Of a DNA stretch of 64,000 bases, positions 8,036 through 18,304 are shown piece after piece; position 1 is the stretch's first letter, and every line of letters starts with the position of its first letter. Under the pieces are notes generated by a model. The model was not told the DNA's origin. It worked only from the letters and a program-made list of their open reading frames with translations, and did not search any database. The translations under genes and the position numbers were made by a program. The stretch is from JAVVVD01 sp036652795 (GTDB lineage: Bacteria > Bacillota > Clostridia > Christensenellales > CAG-138), in the NCBI GenBank assembly GCA_036652795.1, contig JAVVVD010000001.1, forward strand, positions 248,001-312,000, written 5' to 3'.

Positions 8036-10303
8036 ATGTATGCGCAGGTGATAGTGGATATAGCGAATGCTAACGTGGACAAGCTGTTCACCTATTCTGT
8101 ACCGGAAGACATGCAGCTTGTTCAAGGTCAGCGCGTACTGGTACCGTTTGGCGCAGGTAATAAGCGCATAGAAGGTTTTGTGCTTGGGCTAATAGAAAAT
8201 GCCCCAAACAATGATTATCATATAAAACCGGTGCTGCGTACTTTAGAGCCATACAGTGTACTGATGCCGGATCAGATTGAGCTTGCGAACTGGATAAAAG
8301 AGAGTTATCATTGTTTGCTTGTGGATGCGCTGAGACTTATGATACCGGCGCAACTGCGAGGCGGAAGAATAAAGGAAAAACTGACGCGCACGGTGTGTAT
8401 AGCCGATGGACTAGATATAGTTGCAGCGCAGAGCACCTTGCTAAAAAAAGACGGCACGCCAAAAGCGCCTGTGCAATACGAGGTGTTAAGACTGATTGGT
8501 GAAAGCAAGATGCCAATCAGCATAAATGATATAAATGCATTCATTCCAGGTGCGTCCACAGCTATAAGGGCACTTCTAACAAAAGGACTTATACAGGAAC
8601 AAGGGCATACGACATTCCGCGACCCACTTGCTGGAATAAAGATGCATTCAACACAACCACTGCAGCTTAATGCGGCACAACAGCACGCATACGAGACTAT
8701 TGTGACGGCAATGCGCAAAGGTGAGGGTACACTGTTGCTGCACGGCGTAACAGGCAGTGGTAAAACAGAGGTATACATGCAGGCAATTGCTAACGCTATA
8801 AACGAAGGCGGCACAGCAATGGTACTCGTGCCAGAGATAGCACTTACGCCGCAGACAATGGAACATTTTCGAAGTCGCTTTGGTGATAGTGTTGCGTTGC
8901 TGCACAGCCGCCTTTCTGCCGGCGAGCGATACGATGAGTGGCGCAGGATAAGGCTTAACAGGATAAAGGTTGTGGTTGGTGCAAGAAGCGCGGTATTTGC
9001 ACCTCTTATAAACATAAAGCTGATAATCATTGATGAAGAGCATGAGCCTTCATATCAATCTGAAATCACGCCACGCTACAATACGATAGAAACCGCGGCA
9101 AAGCGGTGCAGACTAAGCGGGGCTGCATTGGTATTGGGGAGCGCTACGCCGTCAATAACAAGCTACCTAAGAGCAAAAAACGGCCAGTATGTATATATAG
9201 AACTACCAGAACGCGTGAATGATCTACCTATGCCAAGCGTTGAAATAGTGGACATGCGGCAAGAGTTTATGTCCGGGAATACTACAATATTCAGCTCCGC
9301 GTTATACGAACGACTAAAGGTGTGCATAGCGGCTGGAGAACAAGCGATACTGTTCATAAACCGTAGAGGTTATTCAACATTTGTATCATGCCGCGGTTGC
9401 GGCTATGTGATAAAATGTGCAGATTGTGATGTGTCTATGACGTACCACAAGCTGGATGATAGGCTTAAGTGCCATTATTGCGGTAGATATATGCGTGTGC
9501 CGGATGTGTGTCCGGAGTGTGGGAAACCGTATCTTAAATACTTCGGCATAGGTACGCAACAGGTTCAGGAGCAGCTTGAGCATGTGTTTCCGGGCACTAC
9601 ATCGCTTAGAATGGATATGGATACAACGCGCACAAAAAATTCCCATTATAATCTGCTGAGCAGCTTTTCAAAAGGGGATGCGCAGGTGCTAATTGGTACG
9701 CAGATGGTGGCGAAGGGGCTTGACATACCAAGTGTTACGCTTGTCGGCATAATAGCGGCAGACGCTACGTTGCATATACCGGATTATCGCAACAGTGAGC
9801 GCACATTCCAGCTAATAACACAAGTTGCGGGCCGTGCGGGAAGGGCTGAGTGGCCGGGGTATGTTGTGATACAAACCTATTCGCCTGAGCATCCGGCTAT
9901 AACGTTGGCCGCGAAACATGATTATAAGGGGTTTTACGAGCATGAAATAATTGCCAGACGTATGGCGATGTTTCCACCGTTTTCGCTGTTTGTGAGGGCA
10001 ATGTTTGTTGGCGAGGACGAAGCACAGATCAGCGATGAGGCGCACAGCTTTATGTGCGGGTTAAAGGCATGTATTGAGGAAGCGCTAATAGCAGCAGGCG
10101 GAGATATACGGGAACTGCTAATGTTAGTAGATATGCCTTCGCCGGTGAAGCGCAAACAAAAGCTTTTCCGCTATCAGGTGTTGTTAAAGCTCGCACGCAC
10201 AAAGCATACATCCGGGATAATAAGGCGGACGTATGCGTTTTCGGATACATATAGAACCGAGCATTTTGCTGGACTTGAGATAAATCCGGCAAGCATGTTC
10301 TGA
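8036..10303 (+). CDS. priA: Primosomal protein N' (replication restart helicase PriA)
   Basis: 3'-5' helicase that recognises abandoned forks and reloads the replisome. 755 residues: an N-terminal DNA-binding domain, Walker A GVTGSGKTEVY (about 235-245), DEEH box (about 332-336), a zinc-binding insertion of four CxxC pairs (about 452-500), and motif VI QVAGRAGR (about 596-603). ATG 8036 is preceded by GAGGTGG at 8025-8031. First gene after the internal terminator. Confidence 0.97.
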   Translation: MYAQVIVDIANANVDKLFTYSVPEDMQLVQGQRVLVPFGAGNKRIEGFVLGLIENAPNNDYHIKPVLRTLEPYSVLMPDQIELANWIKESYHCLLVDALRLMIPAQLRGGRIKEKLTRTVCIADGLDIVAAQSTLLKKDGTPKAPVQYEVLRLIGESKMPISINDINAFIPGASTAIRALLTKGLIQEQGHTTFRDPLAGIKMHSTQPLQLNAAQQHAYETIVTAMRKGEGTLLLHGVTGSGKTEVYMQAIANAINEGGTAMVLVPEIALTPQTMEHFRSRFGDSVALLHSRLSAGERYDEWRRIRLNRIKVVVGARSAVFAPLINIKLIIIDEEHEPSYQSEITPRYNTIETAAKRCRLSGAALVLGSATPSITSYLRAKNGQYVYIELPERVNDLPMPSVEIVDMRQEFMSGNTTIFSSALYERLKVCIAAGEQAILFINRRGYSTFVSCRGCGYVIKCADCDVSMTYHKLDDRLKCHYCGRYMRVPDVCPECGKPYLKYFGIGTQQVQEQLEHVFPGTTSLRMDMDTTRTKNSHYNLLSSFSKGDAQVLIGTQMVAKGLDIPSVTLVGIIAADATLHIPDYRNSERTFQLITQVAGRAGRAEWPGYVVIQTYSPEHPAITLAAKHDYKGFYEHEIIARRMAMFPPFSLFVRAMFVGEDEAQISDEAHSFMCGLKACIEEALIAAGGDIRELLMLVDMPSPVKRKQKLFRYQVLLKLARTKHTSGIIRRTYAFSDTYRTEHFAGLEINPASMF

Positions 10304-10365
10304 CTTGTGTTGTATAATGCAGATAAGATATAATCATACGATTGGTATATTATGGAGGAAACGGT

Positions 10366-10854
10366 ATGGCAAAGAGAACGATATTTACACAGGATGCACC
10401 ATGCTTGCACAAGAAATGCAGGCCGGTAGATAACTTCGACAGCAAGCTCAATGAACTGTTGGATGATATGGCCGAAACGCTTTATGACGCAGAGGGCGTT
10501 GGCCTTGCCGCGCCGCAAATAGGTATACTCAGGCGAATAACAGTTATTGACGCGGGTGGCGGGCTTGTAGAAATGATAAACCCAGAAATAATAGAGACGT
10601 CAGGTGAGCAGGGCTGCATGGAAGGTTGCCTTTCAGTGCCTGGTAAAAGCGGATATGTCCTGCGCCCCAACAATGTAAAAGCACGGGCGTATAACCGAAA
10701 CGGCGAACTTGTGGAATACGAAGCCGAAGGCCTTTTTGCTCGTGCCATAATGCACGAGACGGACCATTTGGATGGGCTTATATATACGAGACTTGTAACT
10801 GAACCGCCTGAAGGCTATGGCGAGGATGACGATGATGATGCGGAGGACATTTGA
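10366..10854 (+). CDS. def: Peptide deformylase
   Basis: Removes the N-formyl group from new polypeptides. All three family motifs are present: GVGLAAPQIG (residues 45-54), EGCLS with metal ligand C88, and HETDH (metal ligands H130 and H134, catalytic E131). The usual Ile of HEIDH is Thr here. 162 residues from ATG 10366, with GGAGG at 10354-10358. The C-terminus is a run of acidic residues (EDDDDDAEDI), unusual but not affecting the fold. The stop overlaps the fmt start. Confidence 0.95.
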   Translation: MAKRTIFTQDAPCLHKKCRPVDNFDSKLNELLDDMAETLYDAEGVGLAAPQIGILRRITVIDAGGGLVEMINPEIIETSGEQGCMEGCLSVPGKSGYVLRPNNVKARAYNRNGELVEYEAEGLFARAIMHETDHLDGLIYTRLVTEPPEGYGEDDDDDAEDI

Positions 10855-11780
10855 TGAGGATAGCGTTTTTAGGCACTCCGGATTTTGCACTACCATCATT
10901 GCGCATGTTGATACAGCGTGGCGATGAACTGTGCGTGTTCACGCAGCCAGATAGGCCAAAGGGCAGGCATGGAACGCTTACACCGCCACCTGTTAAAGTG
11001 CTTGCGGAGCAGCATGGCATACCAGTATATCAATTTGATAAGATACGCTTGCCAGAGGGGGTTGAGGCGCTTACAGCGTTTGCGCCGGATCTTATGGTAA
11101 CGGCGGCATTTGGCCAGATACTTTCACAGGAGAATTTGGATATACCCAAGCACGGCTGCATCAACGTACATGGCAGTCTACTTCCTCAATACCGTGGTGC
11201 AGCACCTATACAATGGGCCGTAATCAATGGGGAAAGGGTGACTGGGATTACCACAATGCTTACGGATGCGGGGCTGGATACTGGTGATATACTGCTTCAG
11301 AGAGAGGTAGAGATATACGAGAATGAAACATCAGGCGAGCTATTTGACAGGATGGCAGATATAGGAGCACGGGTGTTGCTTGATACAATTGCAGCGCTCG
11401 AAGGTGGAACGCTAAAGCGTATGCCGCAGGATAGCGCACGTGCCACAAAGTGCCGGATGATAAAAAAAGATATGGCGAAGATTGATTTTTCACTTCCGCA
11501 CAAGCAAATACACAACTTTGTGCGTGGAATGAATCCGTGGCCGGTAGCATTTTTCGAGCTTGATGGTGAACAGGTAAAGCTGTATTCAACCAGACTCACT
11601 CAGTATGCCGGCAATGGACGAATAGGCGAATGTGTTAGCACAGACCCAAAAGAAGGCGTGTTCGTAAATACTGGTGACGGCTTACTAGAACTGCTTGAGC
11701 TGCAATTTCCAGGCGCAAAGCGTATGGATGCGAGAACATGTGCGCACGGCCGCTCGCTTGCGGGCAGGCTGTTAAAATGA
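10854..11780 (+). CDS. fmt: Methionyl-tRNA formyltransferase
   Basis: Formylates initiator Met-tRNA using 10-formyl-tetrahydrofolate, the partner reaction of deformylase. 308 residues. Catalytic N104 and H106 in NVHGSLLPQYRGAAP and D142 in GLDTGDIL are visible; the C-terminal OB-type domain is complete. Start ATG 10854 shares its A with the def stop; GGAGG (10842-10846) is 7 bases upstream. Ends inside the rsmB start (ATGA). Confidence 0.96.
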   Translation: MRIAFLGTPDFALPSLRMLIQRGDELCVFTQPDRPKGRHGTLTPPPVKVLAEQHGIPVYQFDKIRLPEGVEALTAFAPDLMVTAAFGQILSQENLDIPKHGCINVHGSLLPQYRGAAPIQWAVINGERVTGITTMLTDAGLDTGDILLQREVEIYENETSGELFDRMADIGARVLLDTIAALEGGTLKRMPQDSARATKCRMIKKDMAKIDFSLPHKQIHNFVRGMNPWPVAFFELDGEQVKLYSTRLTQYAGNGRIGECVSTDPKEGVFVNTGDGLLELLELQFPGAKRMDARTCAHGRSLAGRLLK

Positions 11781-13084
11781 GTATACGCAGGAGGGCGCTG
11801 GACGCGCTTATAGATATTACGGATAACGGGGCGTATGCAAACCTTCGTCTTAAAGCGTTGCCGCGCGATATGCAGGAGCGGGATATTGCGTGGATAAACG
11901 CGGCGGTATATACGACGCTGGAACATTTGCTGTATATTGACCATGTGTTAAAGCACTTTACCAACGGTAAGATTAATCGTGTTATACGTGGCATATTGCG
12001 GCTTGGCATATGCCAGCTACTATATATGGATGTGCCACAGAGCGCCGTATGCAACGAGAGCGTAAAGCTTGCAAAAGAAACCGGCAAGGGTGCGCTCAGC
12101 AGCTTTGTGAATGGGGTAATGCGCAGTATATGCCGTAGCTTTGATGATTTGCCACCGCTGCCAACAGAAATACGCGATCGTCTAAGTATACAATACAGCT
12201 ATCCACATTATATTGTGGATGAATATCTACATTTCTATGGGGCAGAGTTCACAGAGACAATGCTTTCATCATGCAACCTGCGCGGTATGACAATACGCGC
12301 ACAATACCCATACAGTACGCATGAGCTTGCGCAGAATCTTGACCAACGGAAAATTAAATATGCACGCGGCAGTGTCGTGCCGGATGCATTCAAGTTGGAA
12401 AATGGAATTGATGTAACTGCTGAGACATTGTTTATTGAAGGTAAAATAACGGTACAGAGTGAAGGAGCTATGCTAGCAAGTATGGCGCTTGGAATACAAC
12501 CTGGTATGCATGTATTGGATGCGTGTGCTGCACCCGGTGGAAAGAGCGCATATATATCACATCTTATGTGTGGAGATGGAAGCATTGTTGCATGGGAACT
12601 GCATGAACACCGTGCAGAGTTGATGGACAAAACGCTGCATAGGCTTAATGTATTGAACGTGCAAACACAGGTACGCGATGCATCGGTATTTGATCCGGAA
12701 TACGAACGCTGCTTTGATGCGGTTCTGGTGGATGCGCCGTGCTCAGGCCTTGGCATTACGGGTAAGCCAGATGCTAGATATTCTAAAAGTGCAGCAATAA
12801 TAATTAACCTTGCACAGATACAATCAGCAATATTGGATACGTGCGCACGCTATGTTAGACCTGGTGGTGTACTGGTCTATTCGACATGTACAGTATCCAA
12901 CCAAGAAAACGAAGCGCAAGCAGAGGCCTTTTTACATGGTCATACTCAATTTAAACCTGGAAGCATGGCAGATATTGTACATGAATCTCAAAGAAAACGT
13001 GCGGAAAGCGGCACCATGCAACTTTTTCCGCATCTGGACGGCACTGAAGGATTTTTCATAGCAAAATTCAGAAGGGAAGTATAA
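11777..13084 (+). CDS. rsmB: 16S rRNA (cytosine-967-C5)-methyltransferase RsmB
   Basis: SAM-dependent m5C methyltransferase of 16S rRNA. 435 residues: an N-terminal NusB-like domain (to about 140) followed by a Rossmann methyltransferase with SAM motif LDACAAPGGKSAY, the first catalytic-site Cys in DAPCSGLG (C322) and the second in YSTCTVS (C371). ATG 11777 overlaps the fmt stop as ATGA; an upstream in-frame start inside fmt has no ribosome site. Confidence 0.95.
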   Translation: MSIRRRALDALIDITDNGAYANLRLKALPRDMQERDIAWINAAVYTTLEHLLYIDHVLKHFTNGKINRVIRGILRLGICQLLYMDVPQSAVCNESVKLAKETGKGALSSFVNGVMRSICRSFDDLPPLPTEIRDRLSIQYSYPHYIVDEYLHFYGAEFTETMLSSCNLRGMTIRAQYPYSTHELAQNLDQRKIKYARGSVVPDAFKLENGIDVTAETLFIEGKITVQSEGAMLASMALGIQPGMHVLDACAAPGGKSAYISHLMCGDGSIVAWELHEHRAELMDKTLHRLNVLNVQTQVRDASVFDPEYERCFDAVLVDAPCSGLGITGKPDARYSKSAAIIINLAQIQSAILDTCARYVRPGGVLVYSTCTVSNQENEAQAEAFLHGHTQFKPGSMADIVHESQRKRAESGTMQLFPHLDGTEGFFIAKFRREV

Positions 13085-14133
13085 TGCAGGATATCTGTTC
13101 GATGAATATATCGGAACTGACCGTTCTTATGAAAGAACTAAATGAGCCTGCATATAGGGCAAAGCAGGTTTTTTCATGGCTCTCACGTGGGGCGTCGGTT
13201 GACGATATGACAAATCTCTCGAAATCGCTGCGTGAGAAGCTAAAGGAATATCCATGCTTACGCGTGGCAATTGACCAAAAACGTATATCTGCAAAGGATG
13301 GAACGATAAAGTATCTATTCAGGTTGCACGACGACAATCTGGTGGAAGGCGTGCTTATGAGTTATAATTATGGTAACACGCTTTGCATATCAACCCAAGT
13401 GGGTTGCAAAATGGGCTGCGAGTTCTGTGCGTCAACGCTTGATGGATGCGTGCGCAACCTTACTGCCGGCGAGATGATGGGCTTTATATGCTGTGTGGAG
13501 GCGGATGTGCCGCATACACCGGAAAAACTGCGCTCTGTTACAAATATAGTACTTATGGGCAGCGGTGAACCGTTGGATAATTATGATAATGTAGTGAGGT
13601 TTTTACAACTTGTATCCTCGCCTGACGGCATGAACATAAGCGTACGCAACATTTCGTTATCCACATGCGGATTGGTACCGGAACTGCTGAGATTTACGGA
13701 TGAAGCTCCTCATGTTACGCTTTCAGTATCGCTGCATGCGCCAAATGATGAAATACGCGGCAAACTGATGCCGATAAATATGCGCTATGGAATAGATGAG
13801 GTGCTTTCGGCGGCAAAGCGATACGCAGATCTTACAGGGCGCCGTGTCGTATTTGAATACGCACTGATAAAGGAGCTTAATTCGCACTATGAGCATGCGC
13901 TGGAGCTTGCGAAACGGTTACGCGGAATAAACTGCCATGTAAACCTTATCCCGCTTAACGATGTAAAGGAGCGCGAACTTCATGGGGTTGCGCGCGCAGA
14001 AGCTGAGCAGTTTATGAAATGGCTGGATAAGCTAAATATATCGGCAACTGTCAGGCGAGAAATGGGTTCGGATATTGACGGGGCGTGCGGTCAGCTGCGC
14101 CGCCGCATATTAAAAGAGACACAGGCTGAATAA
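13084..14133 (+). CDS. rlmN: Dual-specificity rRNA/tRNA adenosine C2-methyltransferase RlmN
   Basis: Radical SAM enzyme that methylates C2 of A2503 in 23S rRNA and A37 of some tRNAs. 349 residues. The 4Fe-4S cysteines are C108, C112 and C115 (CKMGCEFC). The C-terminal cysteine that carries the protein-bound methyl is in the end motif DIDGACGQL. The start overlaps the rsmB stop as TAATG. Confidence 0.96.
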   Translation: MQDICSMNISELTVLMKELNEPAYRAKQVFSWLSRGASVDDMTNLSKSLREKLKEYPCLRVAIDQKRISAKDGTIKYLFRLHDDNLVEGVLMSYNYGNTLCISTQVGCKMGCEFCASTLDGCVRNLTAGEMMGFICCVEADVPHTPEKLRSVTNIVLMGSGEPLDNYDNVVRFLQLVSSPDGMNISVRNISLSTCGLVPELLRFTDEAPHVTLSVSLHAPNDEIRGKLMPINMRYGIDEVLSAAKRYADLTGRRVVFEYALIKELNSHYEHALELAKRLRGINCHVNLIPLNDVKERELHGVARAEAEQFMKWLDKLNISATVRREMGSDIDGACGQLRRRILKETQAE

Positions 14134-14152
14134 TATACCAAAGGAGTTGCAG

Positions 14153-14872
14153 ATGATCTATGCAAGCAGATCTGAGCAGGGGCTTCGAAACCGTAATGAG
14201 GATAATATAGCCATTCCCGGAGAAGGGGACATACCGCTCGTAATAGTTGCAGATGGTATGGGCGGGCATAATGCCGGCCAAATGGCAAGCAGGATCGCCG
14301 TGCAAACGGCACTCAGCGAAATAAAGCTTAACAGCGAAGGCGATACTGAAGCGGCACTTAAAAACGCCGTAATCACCGCCAACAGAGCTGTGCTTGAGTA
14401 TGCGCACAACAAGCCGGAGTGCAGTGGAATGGGCACAACAATGGTTATGGCATTGCTGTCTAGCGCACACTTCGTCGCAGCAAATGTTGGTGATAGCAGA
14501 CTATATCATTTTGATGGAATAAATCTTGTGCAGATCACTATTGATCATTCCTATGTGCAAGAGCTTGTTGCAGCCGGATATATAACGGCTCAGCAGGCAA
14601 AGCATCATCCACAGCGCAATATAATCACAAGGGCACTAGGAACGCATGAGATCGAAAAGGTGGACTTGTTCCGATGCAAATGGAATGAAGGCGATATACT
14701 TATGCTGTGCACAGATGGGCTGTACGAAGCATTGGAGGTTTATGATATAATACGGGTGCTTAAAGAAGAGACCTCCCTGAGTGATGCTTGTGATGCGCTT
14801 GTTCAGGATGCAATATATGGTGGATCTACAGATAATATCAGCATAGTGCTGGTGAAAAACAGCGGGGGATGA
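14153..14872 (+). CDS. stp: PP2C-family Ser/Thr protein phosphatase (Stp/PrpC)
   Basis: Metal-dependent protein phosphatase that reverses PrkC phosphorylation. 239 residues with the PP2C motifs RNEDN, DGMGGHNAG, GTTMVMA, GDSRLY, CTDGLYE and DNISIVLV in order. AAGGAG (14141-14146) fixes the start at ATG 14153; the in-frame TTG 14147 is adjacent to the ribosome site and cannot be used. Adjacent to its kinase, as in most Firmicutes. Confidence 0.95.
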   Translation: MIYASRSEQGLRNRNEDNIAIPGEGDIPLVIVADGMGGHNAGQMASRIAVQTALSEIKLNSEGDTEAALKNAVITANRAVLEYAHNKPECSGMGTTMVMALLSSAHFVAANVGDSRLYHFDGINLVQITIDHSYVQELVAAGYITAQQAKHHPQRNIITRALGTHEIEKVDLFRCKWNEGDILMLCTDGLYEALEVYDIIRVLKEETSLSDACDALVQDAIYGGSTDNISIVLVKNSGG

Positions 14873-14877
14873 TGCTA

Positions 14878-16725
14878 ATGACGGATAGGTTGATTGCAGA
14901 TAGATATCAAGTAGAAGGCCTTATTGGTTCCGGCGGAATGGCCAATGTATATAAGGCTTACGATATTAAAGAAAACCGTACAATTGCGCTCAAGGTGTTA
15001 AAGGACGAACATCGTGAGGACGCGGATTTTGTGCGCCGTTTTGAACGCGAGGCTGCTGCTGTGCTTACGTTGTCACACCCAAACATAGTAAAGTCATTTG
15101 ATGTTGGTGAGGATGGCGATGTAAATTTTATCGTATTAGAATTTGTAGAGGGAAGCACTCTTAAAGAAAAAATTACCAACGGCGGCGCTCTTAGCCCCAA
15201 GACCGCTGTGAATATTGCCGTACAGGTACTCAATGCACTATCACATGCGCATGAGCGCGGTATAATACACAGGGATGTAAAACCGCAAAATGTGATAATA
15301 ATGCCGGATGGCACTGCAAAACTTACGGATTTTGGCATAGCAAGAGATGCAGGTGCGACCACTCGCACATTTGCAGGAACAAACGTGATAGGCTCTGTGC
15401 ATTATCTGTCGCCGGAACAGGCGCGAGGTGAGCAGGTAACTGTTGAAAGTGATATATATTCATGCGGAATAATGCTATATGAAATGCTTACGGGGCGCGT
15501 ACCATTTGGAGGGGATAATTCAGTCGCCATTGCACTAAAACACCTTCAAGAGGAGATGGTGCCTCCAATCAAAGTAAATCCGTGGATACCTCACTCACTT
15601 TCCGATGTAACAATGAAAGCTACCGCAAAAAATCCTGCTATGCGCTACAGCTCGGCACAGGCGATGTGTGATGATTTGCAGCGTGCTTTGCATGATCCGC
15701 ATGGCAGATTTGCAAGACAAAAAGCGGATGCCGAAAATCATGCGCCCACTAAGCGCGGCAATAAACTGGTTAACATAACCATTTCGTTGATAGTTGCCCT
15801 TGGCCTGTTTACAACAATGTTTCTCATTGCAAAGACGTGGAAGGATACCGATAATTCCGGTAAACCGGAATATATTGTGCCCACGCTTACGGGTAAAGCA
15901 ACGGATGAGGCTGGTGAGCTTGCATCGCTGCGCGGATTTGTTATGAATATTACCGGCAAGGAGATAAACGACGAATATGAGGAGGGTTACGTTATCAATC
16001 AAAGTCCTGCCAGTGGCGCAAAGGGCAGTGAGGGTGATATGATAAACGTGATAGTAAGCAGCGGAAGTGATTATGCAGTTGTGCCTGAAGTAACAGGAAT
16101 AATGCTCTCTGATGGGATAATGATACTGGATCAAGAAGGGCTTAATTACAGCATAGTAGAATATATCCCCAGCGATTTACCGGATGGGCAGATAATTAAA
16201 CAGGAGCCGGCTGCGAACACACAGGTTTTTGAGAACGATTATGTAGATATATGGGTGAGTGGTATGCCGGATCAGAGTGTGGATGTGCCCGCCGTTTCAG
16301 GTCAAAATGTGGATACGGCTGTAAGCACGCTAATGGGCAACGGCTTTAACCATATTTGGATACGCACGACAGCACCTGAAAATACCACACAGGAGGAAAA
16401 TGTTATACGGCAAAGCCCTGCATCTGGCGTATCGACGCCAAAGACAACGATACTGGAGTTGCTAATAGGGCGCACATATTTGGGCAGCTATTGTGCGGAT
16501 ATCGCATTTAACCTTGACATTGAAGATACTGAAAAAAATGTGGTAGTTACTATGAAGCTGGAGAGCGGTGCGGAAATCATTATGTATGAAAGCGCCATGG
16601 CCGCAGGAAAGCAACAGCCGGTTTCTTTTACGGGCTATTCGCTGCATTTTGGAGAATACACATGTATAGCTTACGTTAATGGTGAAGAAGTGCGTAGATC
16701 CACGCAAAAATTTACACTACGATGA
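14878..16725 (+). CDS. prkC: Ser/Thr protein kinase with PASTA repeats (PrkC/Stk1)
   Basis: Membrane kinase that senses cell-wall fragments and phosphorylates division, wall and translation proteins. About 615 residues. The cytoplasmic kinase has the glycine loop GSGGMANVY, K39, HRDVKPQN (131-138) and DFGIARD. One membrane segment lies at about 297-320, followed by three extracellular PASTA repeats (about 330-535) and an extra beta-rich C-terminal domain. Three nearby ATGs (14869, 14872, 14878) are possible; 14878 has the best spacing from GGGGG at 14864-14868. Confidence 0.95.
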   Translation: MTDRLIADRYQVEGLIGSGGMANVYKAYDIKENRTIALKVLKDEHREDADFVRRFEREAAAVLTLSHPNIVKSFDVGEDGDVNFIVLEFVEGSTLKEKITNGGALSPKTAVNIAVQVLNALSHAHERGIIHRDVKPQNVIIMPDGTAKLTDFGIARDAGATTRTFAGTNVIGSVHYLSPEQARGEQVTVESDIYSCGIMLYEMLTGRVPFGGDNSVAIALKHLQEEMVPPIKVNPWIPHSLSDVTMKATAKNPAMRYSSAQAMCDDLQRALHDPHGRFARQKADAENHAPTKRGNKLVNITISLIVALGLFTTMFLIAKTWKDTDNSGKPEYIVPTLTGKATDEAGELASLRGFVMNITGKEINDEYEEGYVINQSPASGAKGSEGDMINVIVSSGSDYAVVPEVTGIMLSDGIMILDQEGLNYSIVEYIPSDLPDGQIIKQEPAANTQVFENDYVDIWVSGMPDQSVDVPAVSGQNVDTAVSTLMGNGFNHIWIRTTAPENTTQEENVIRQSPASGVSTPKTTILELLIGRTYLGSYCADIAFNLDIEDTEKNVVVTMKLESGAEIIMYESAMAAGKQQPVSFTGYSLHFGEYTCIAYVNGEEVRRSTQKFTLR

Positions 16726-16738
16726 CGAGGAAGCTATT

Positions 16739-17614
16739 TTGACGGGACTTATACTTAAAGGAATAGGAAGCTTCTATACGCTGTTGGGTAAGGATGGTGC
16801 TCAGTGGGTATGCAAGGCGTGCGGAAGATTCCGTAAGGATGGAGTAGTGCCGATGCCAGGAGATACGGCCAAGTTTGATGTTGATGGCGATGGCAAAGGC
16901 TATATAACGGATATATTGCAGCGCAAGAATTCACTTGTACGGCCGATGGTAGCGAATGTAGATAAGTTGTTAATCGTATTCTCAGCATCAGCGCCAGAGC
17001 CGGATTTTATATTGATAGATAAGCTACTGCTGCAATGTGAACTGCTGAACGTAATTCCGCTGTTGATTCAAAATAAACAGGATGAACTTGCAATGGATGC
17101 AAAAGATGAAATGGAACAATACCAACGTGCCGGGTATATCTGCATACATGCCTCGGCGGCTACGCATCAGGGCATAGATGAACTTAAAATGCATATCGCT
17201 GGAAATGTATGCTGCTTTGCCGGTCAGTCAGCAGTAGGGAAATCATCTTTGCTCAATGCTATGCTGCCTGAATTAGGGCTTCCTGTAGGTGGACTTTCAA
17301 AAAAAACAGAGCATGGCAAGCATACTACTAGGCATGCAGAACTATGGCCTGCATATGGAGGATGGGTGTTGGATACCCCGGGCTTTAGTTTGCTCGATAT
17401 GACAGAGCTACAGCCACATGAGCTTTCTGCCAGCTATCCTGAAATGCGTGAATTGCGTTGTGCATGCCGTTTTCCAGAATGTATGCATATATCTGAGCCT
17501 GATTGCGCTGTAAAACTGGCGTTGCAAAATGGTGAGATTTCGCAGGATAGGTATGATAGGTATTTGTTGTTGGTTAATGAGCTTAAAGAAATGAGGAAAC
17601 ATAAATATGATTAA
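16739..17614 (+). CDS. rsgA: Ribosome small subunit-dependent GTPase RsgA
   Basis: Late 30S assembly GTPase with circularly permuted motifs: OB fold, then NKQDE (G4, about residue 111), GQSAVGKSS (G1, about 162-170), DTPGF (G3), and a zinc-binding tail with CRFPECMHISEPDC. 291 residues from TTG 16739, preceded by GAGG at 16727-16730 and giving MTGLILKGIGSFYTLL, which begins where the family begins. An in-frame ATG at 16679 lies inside prkC without a ribosome site. Confidence 0.93.
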   Translation: MTGLILKGIGSFYTLLGKDGAQWVCKACGRFRKDGVVPMPGDTAKFDVDGDGKGYITDILQRKNSLVRPMVANVDKLLIVFSASAPEPDFILIDKLLLQCELLNVIPLLIQNKQDELAMDAKDEMEQYQRAGYICIHASAATHQGIDELKMHIAGNVCCFAGQSAVGKSSLLNAMLPELGLPVGGLSKKTEHGKHTTRHAELWPAYGGWVLDTPGFSLLDMTELQPHELSASYPEMRELRCACRFPECMHISEPDCAVKLALQNGEISQDRYDRYLLLVNELKEMRKHKYD

Positions 17615-18254
17615 AGTTGCACCGTCAATATTGTCTGCAGATTTTTCCAATATGGAAATAGCCGTTAAAAATGTAACGGACTGGGGCGCTGATTATGTGC
17701 ATTTTGATGTTATGGATGGCAGCTTTGTGCCTGCCATAACATTTGGAGCCGCAATGTGCGCGGCCGTGAAAAAGCATACGATTCTGCCGGTGGATGTGCA
17801 TCTTATGGTGATGCACCCAGAAAGCTTTATCGATCAATTTGCCAAAGCCGGCGCAGATATATTGACGATCCATGCGGAGACTGATGTGCATTTACACCGT
17901 ACATTACAGCGTATTAAAGCAGCCGGAATGAAGGCGGGAGTGGCGATCAACCCTGCAACGCCCGTATGTATGACTGAAAATGTGCTTATGTGCTGTGATA
18001 TGGTGCTGATAATGTCAGTTAACCCTGGTGCTGGTGGTCAACGCTTTATACCGACGACGTTAGAAAAGCTAAAGCGTATCAGAACTATGGCAGACCAATG
18101 TGGAGCACAACTGGATATAGAGGTGGATGGCGGGATCAATATCGAAAATGCGCGCCTGTGCCGTGAGGCAGGTGCTAATGTGTTGGTTGCCGGAAGCAGC
18201 GTATTTACAGCGGCGGATCCAATTCAAACGATAAAGCTGCTGCGCGAGGGCTGA
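17607..18254 (+). CDS. rpe: Ribulose-phosphate 3-epimerase
   Basis: Interconverts ribulose 5-phosphate and xylulose 5-phosphate in the pentose phosphate pathway. 215-residue TIM barrel with APSILSADF at the N-terminus, metal-binding HFDVMDG and DVHLMV, and the phosphate-binding VNPGAGGQ and EVDGGIN. Overlaps rsgA by 8 bases. Last conserved member of the operon; in Bacillus thiN follows, here a membrane protein does. Confidence 0.96.
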   Translation: MIKVAPSILSADFSNMEIAVKNVTDWGADYVHFDVMDGSFVPAITFGAAMCAAVKKHTILPVDVHLMVMHPESFIDQFAKAGADILTIHAETDVHLHRTLQRIKAAGMKAGVAINPATPVCMTENVLMCCDMVLIMSVNPGAGGQRFIPTTLEKLKRIRTMADQCGAQLDIEVDGGINIENARLCREAGANVLVAGSSVFTAADPIQTIKLLREG

Positions 18255-18304
18255 TAAAAATATTGCGCCTGTATGTAGGGAGGTATGTTCTTTATGGGGG
18301 GAAT

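Noticed and set aside
8308..9030. 240-codon minus-strand open frame inside priA
   Set aside because: Antisense to a conserved gene; Ser/Cys/Ile-rich text with no domain.
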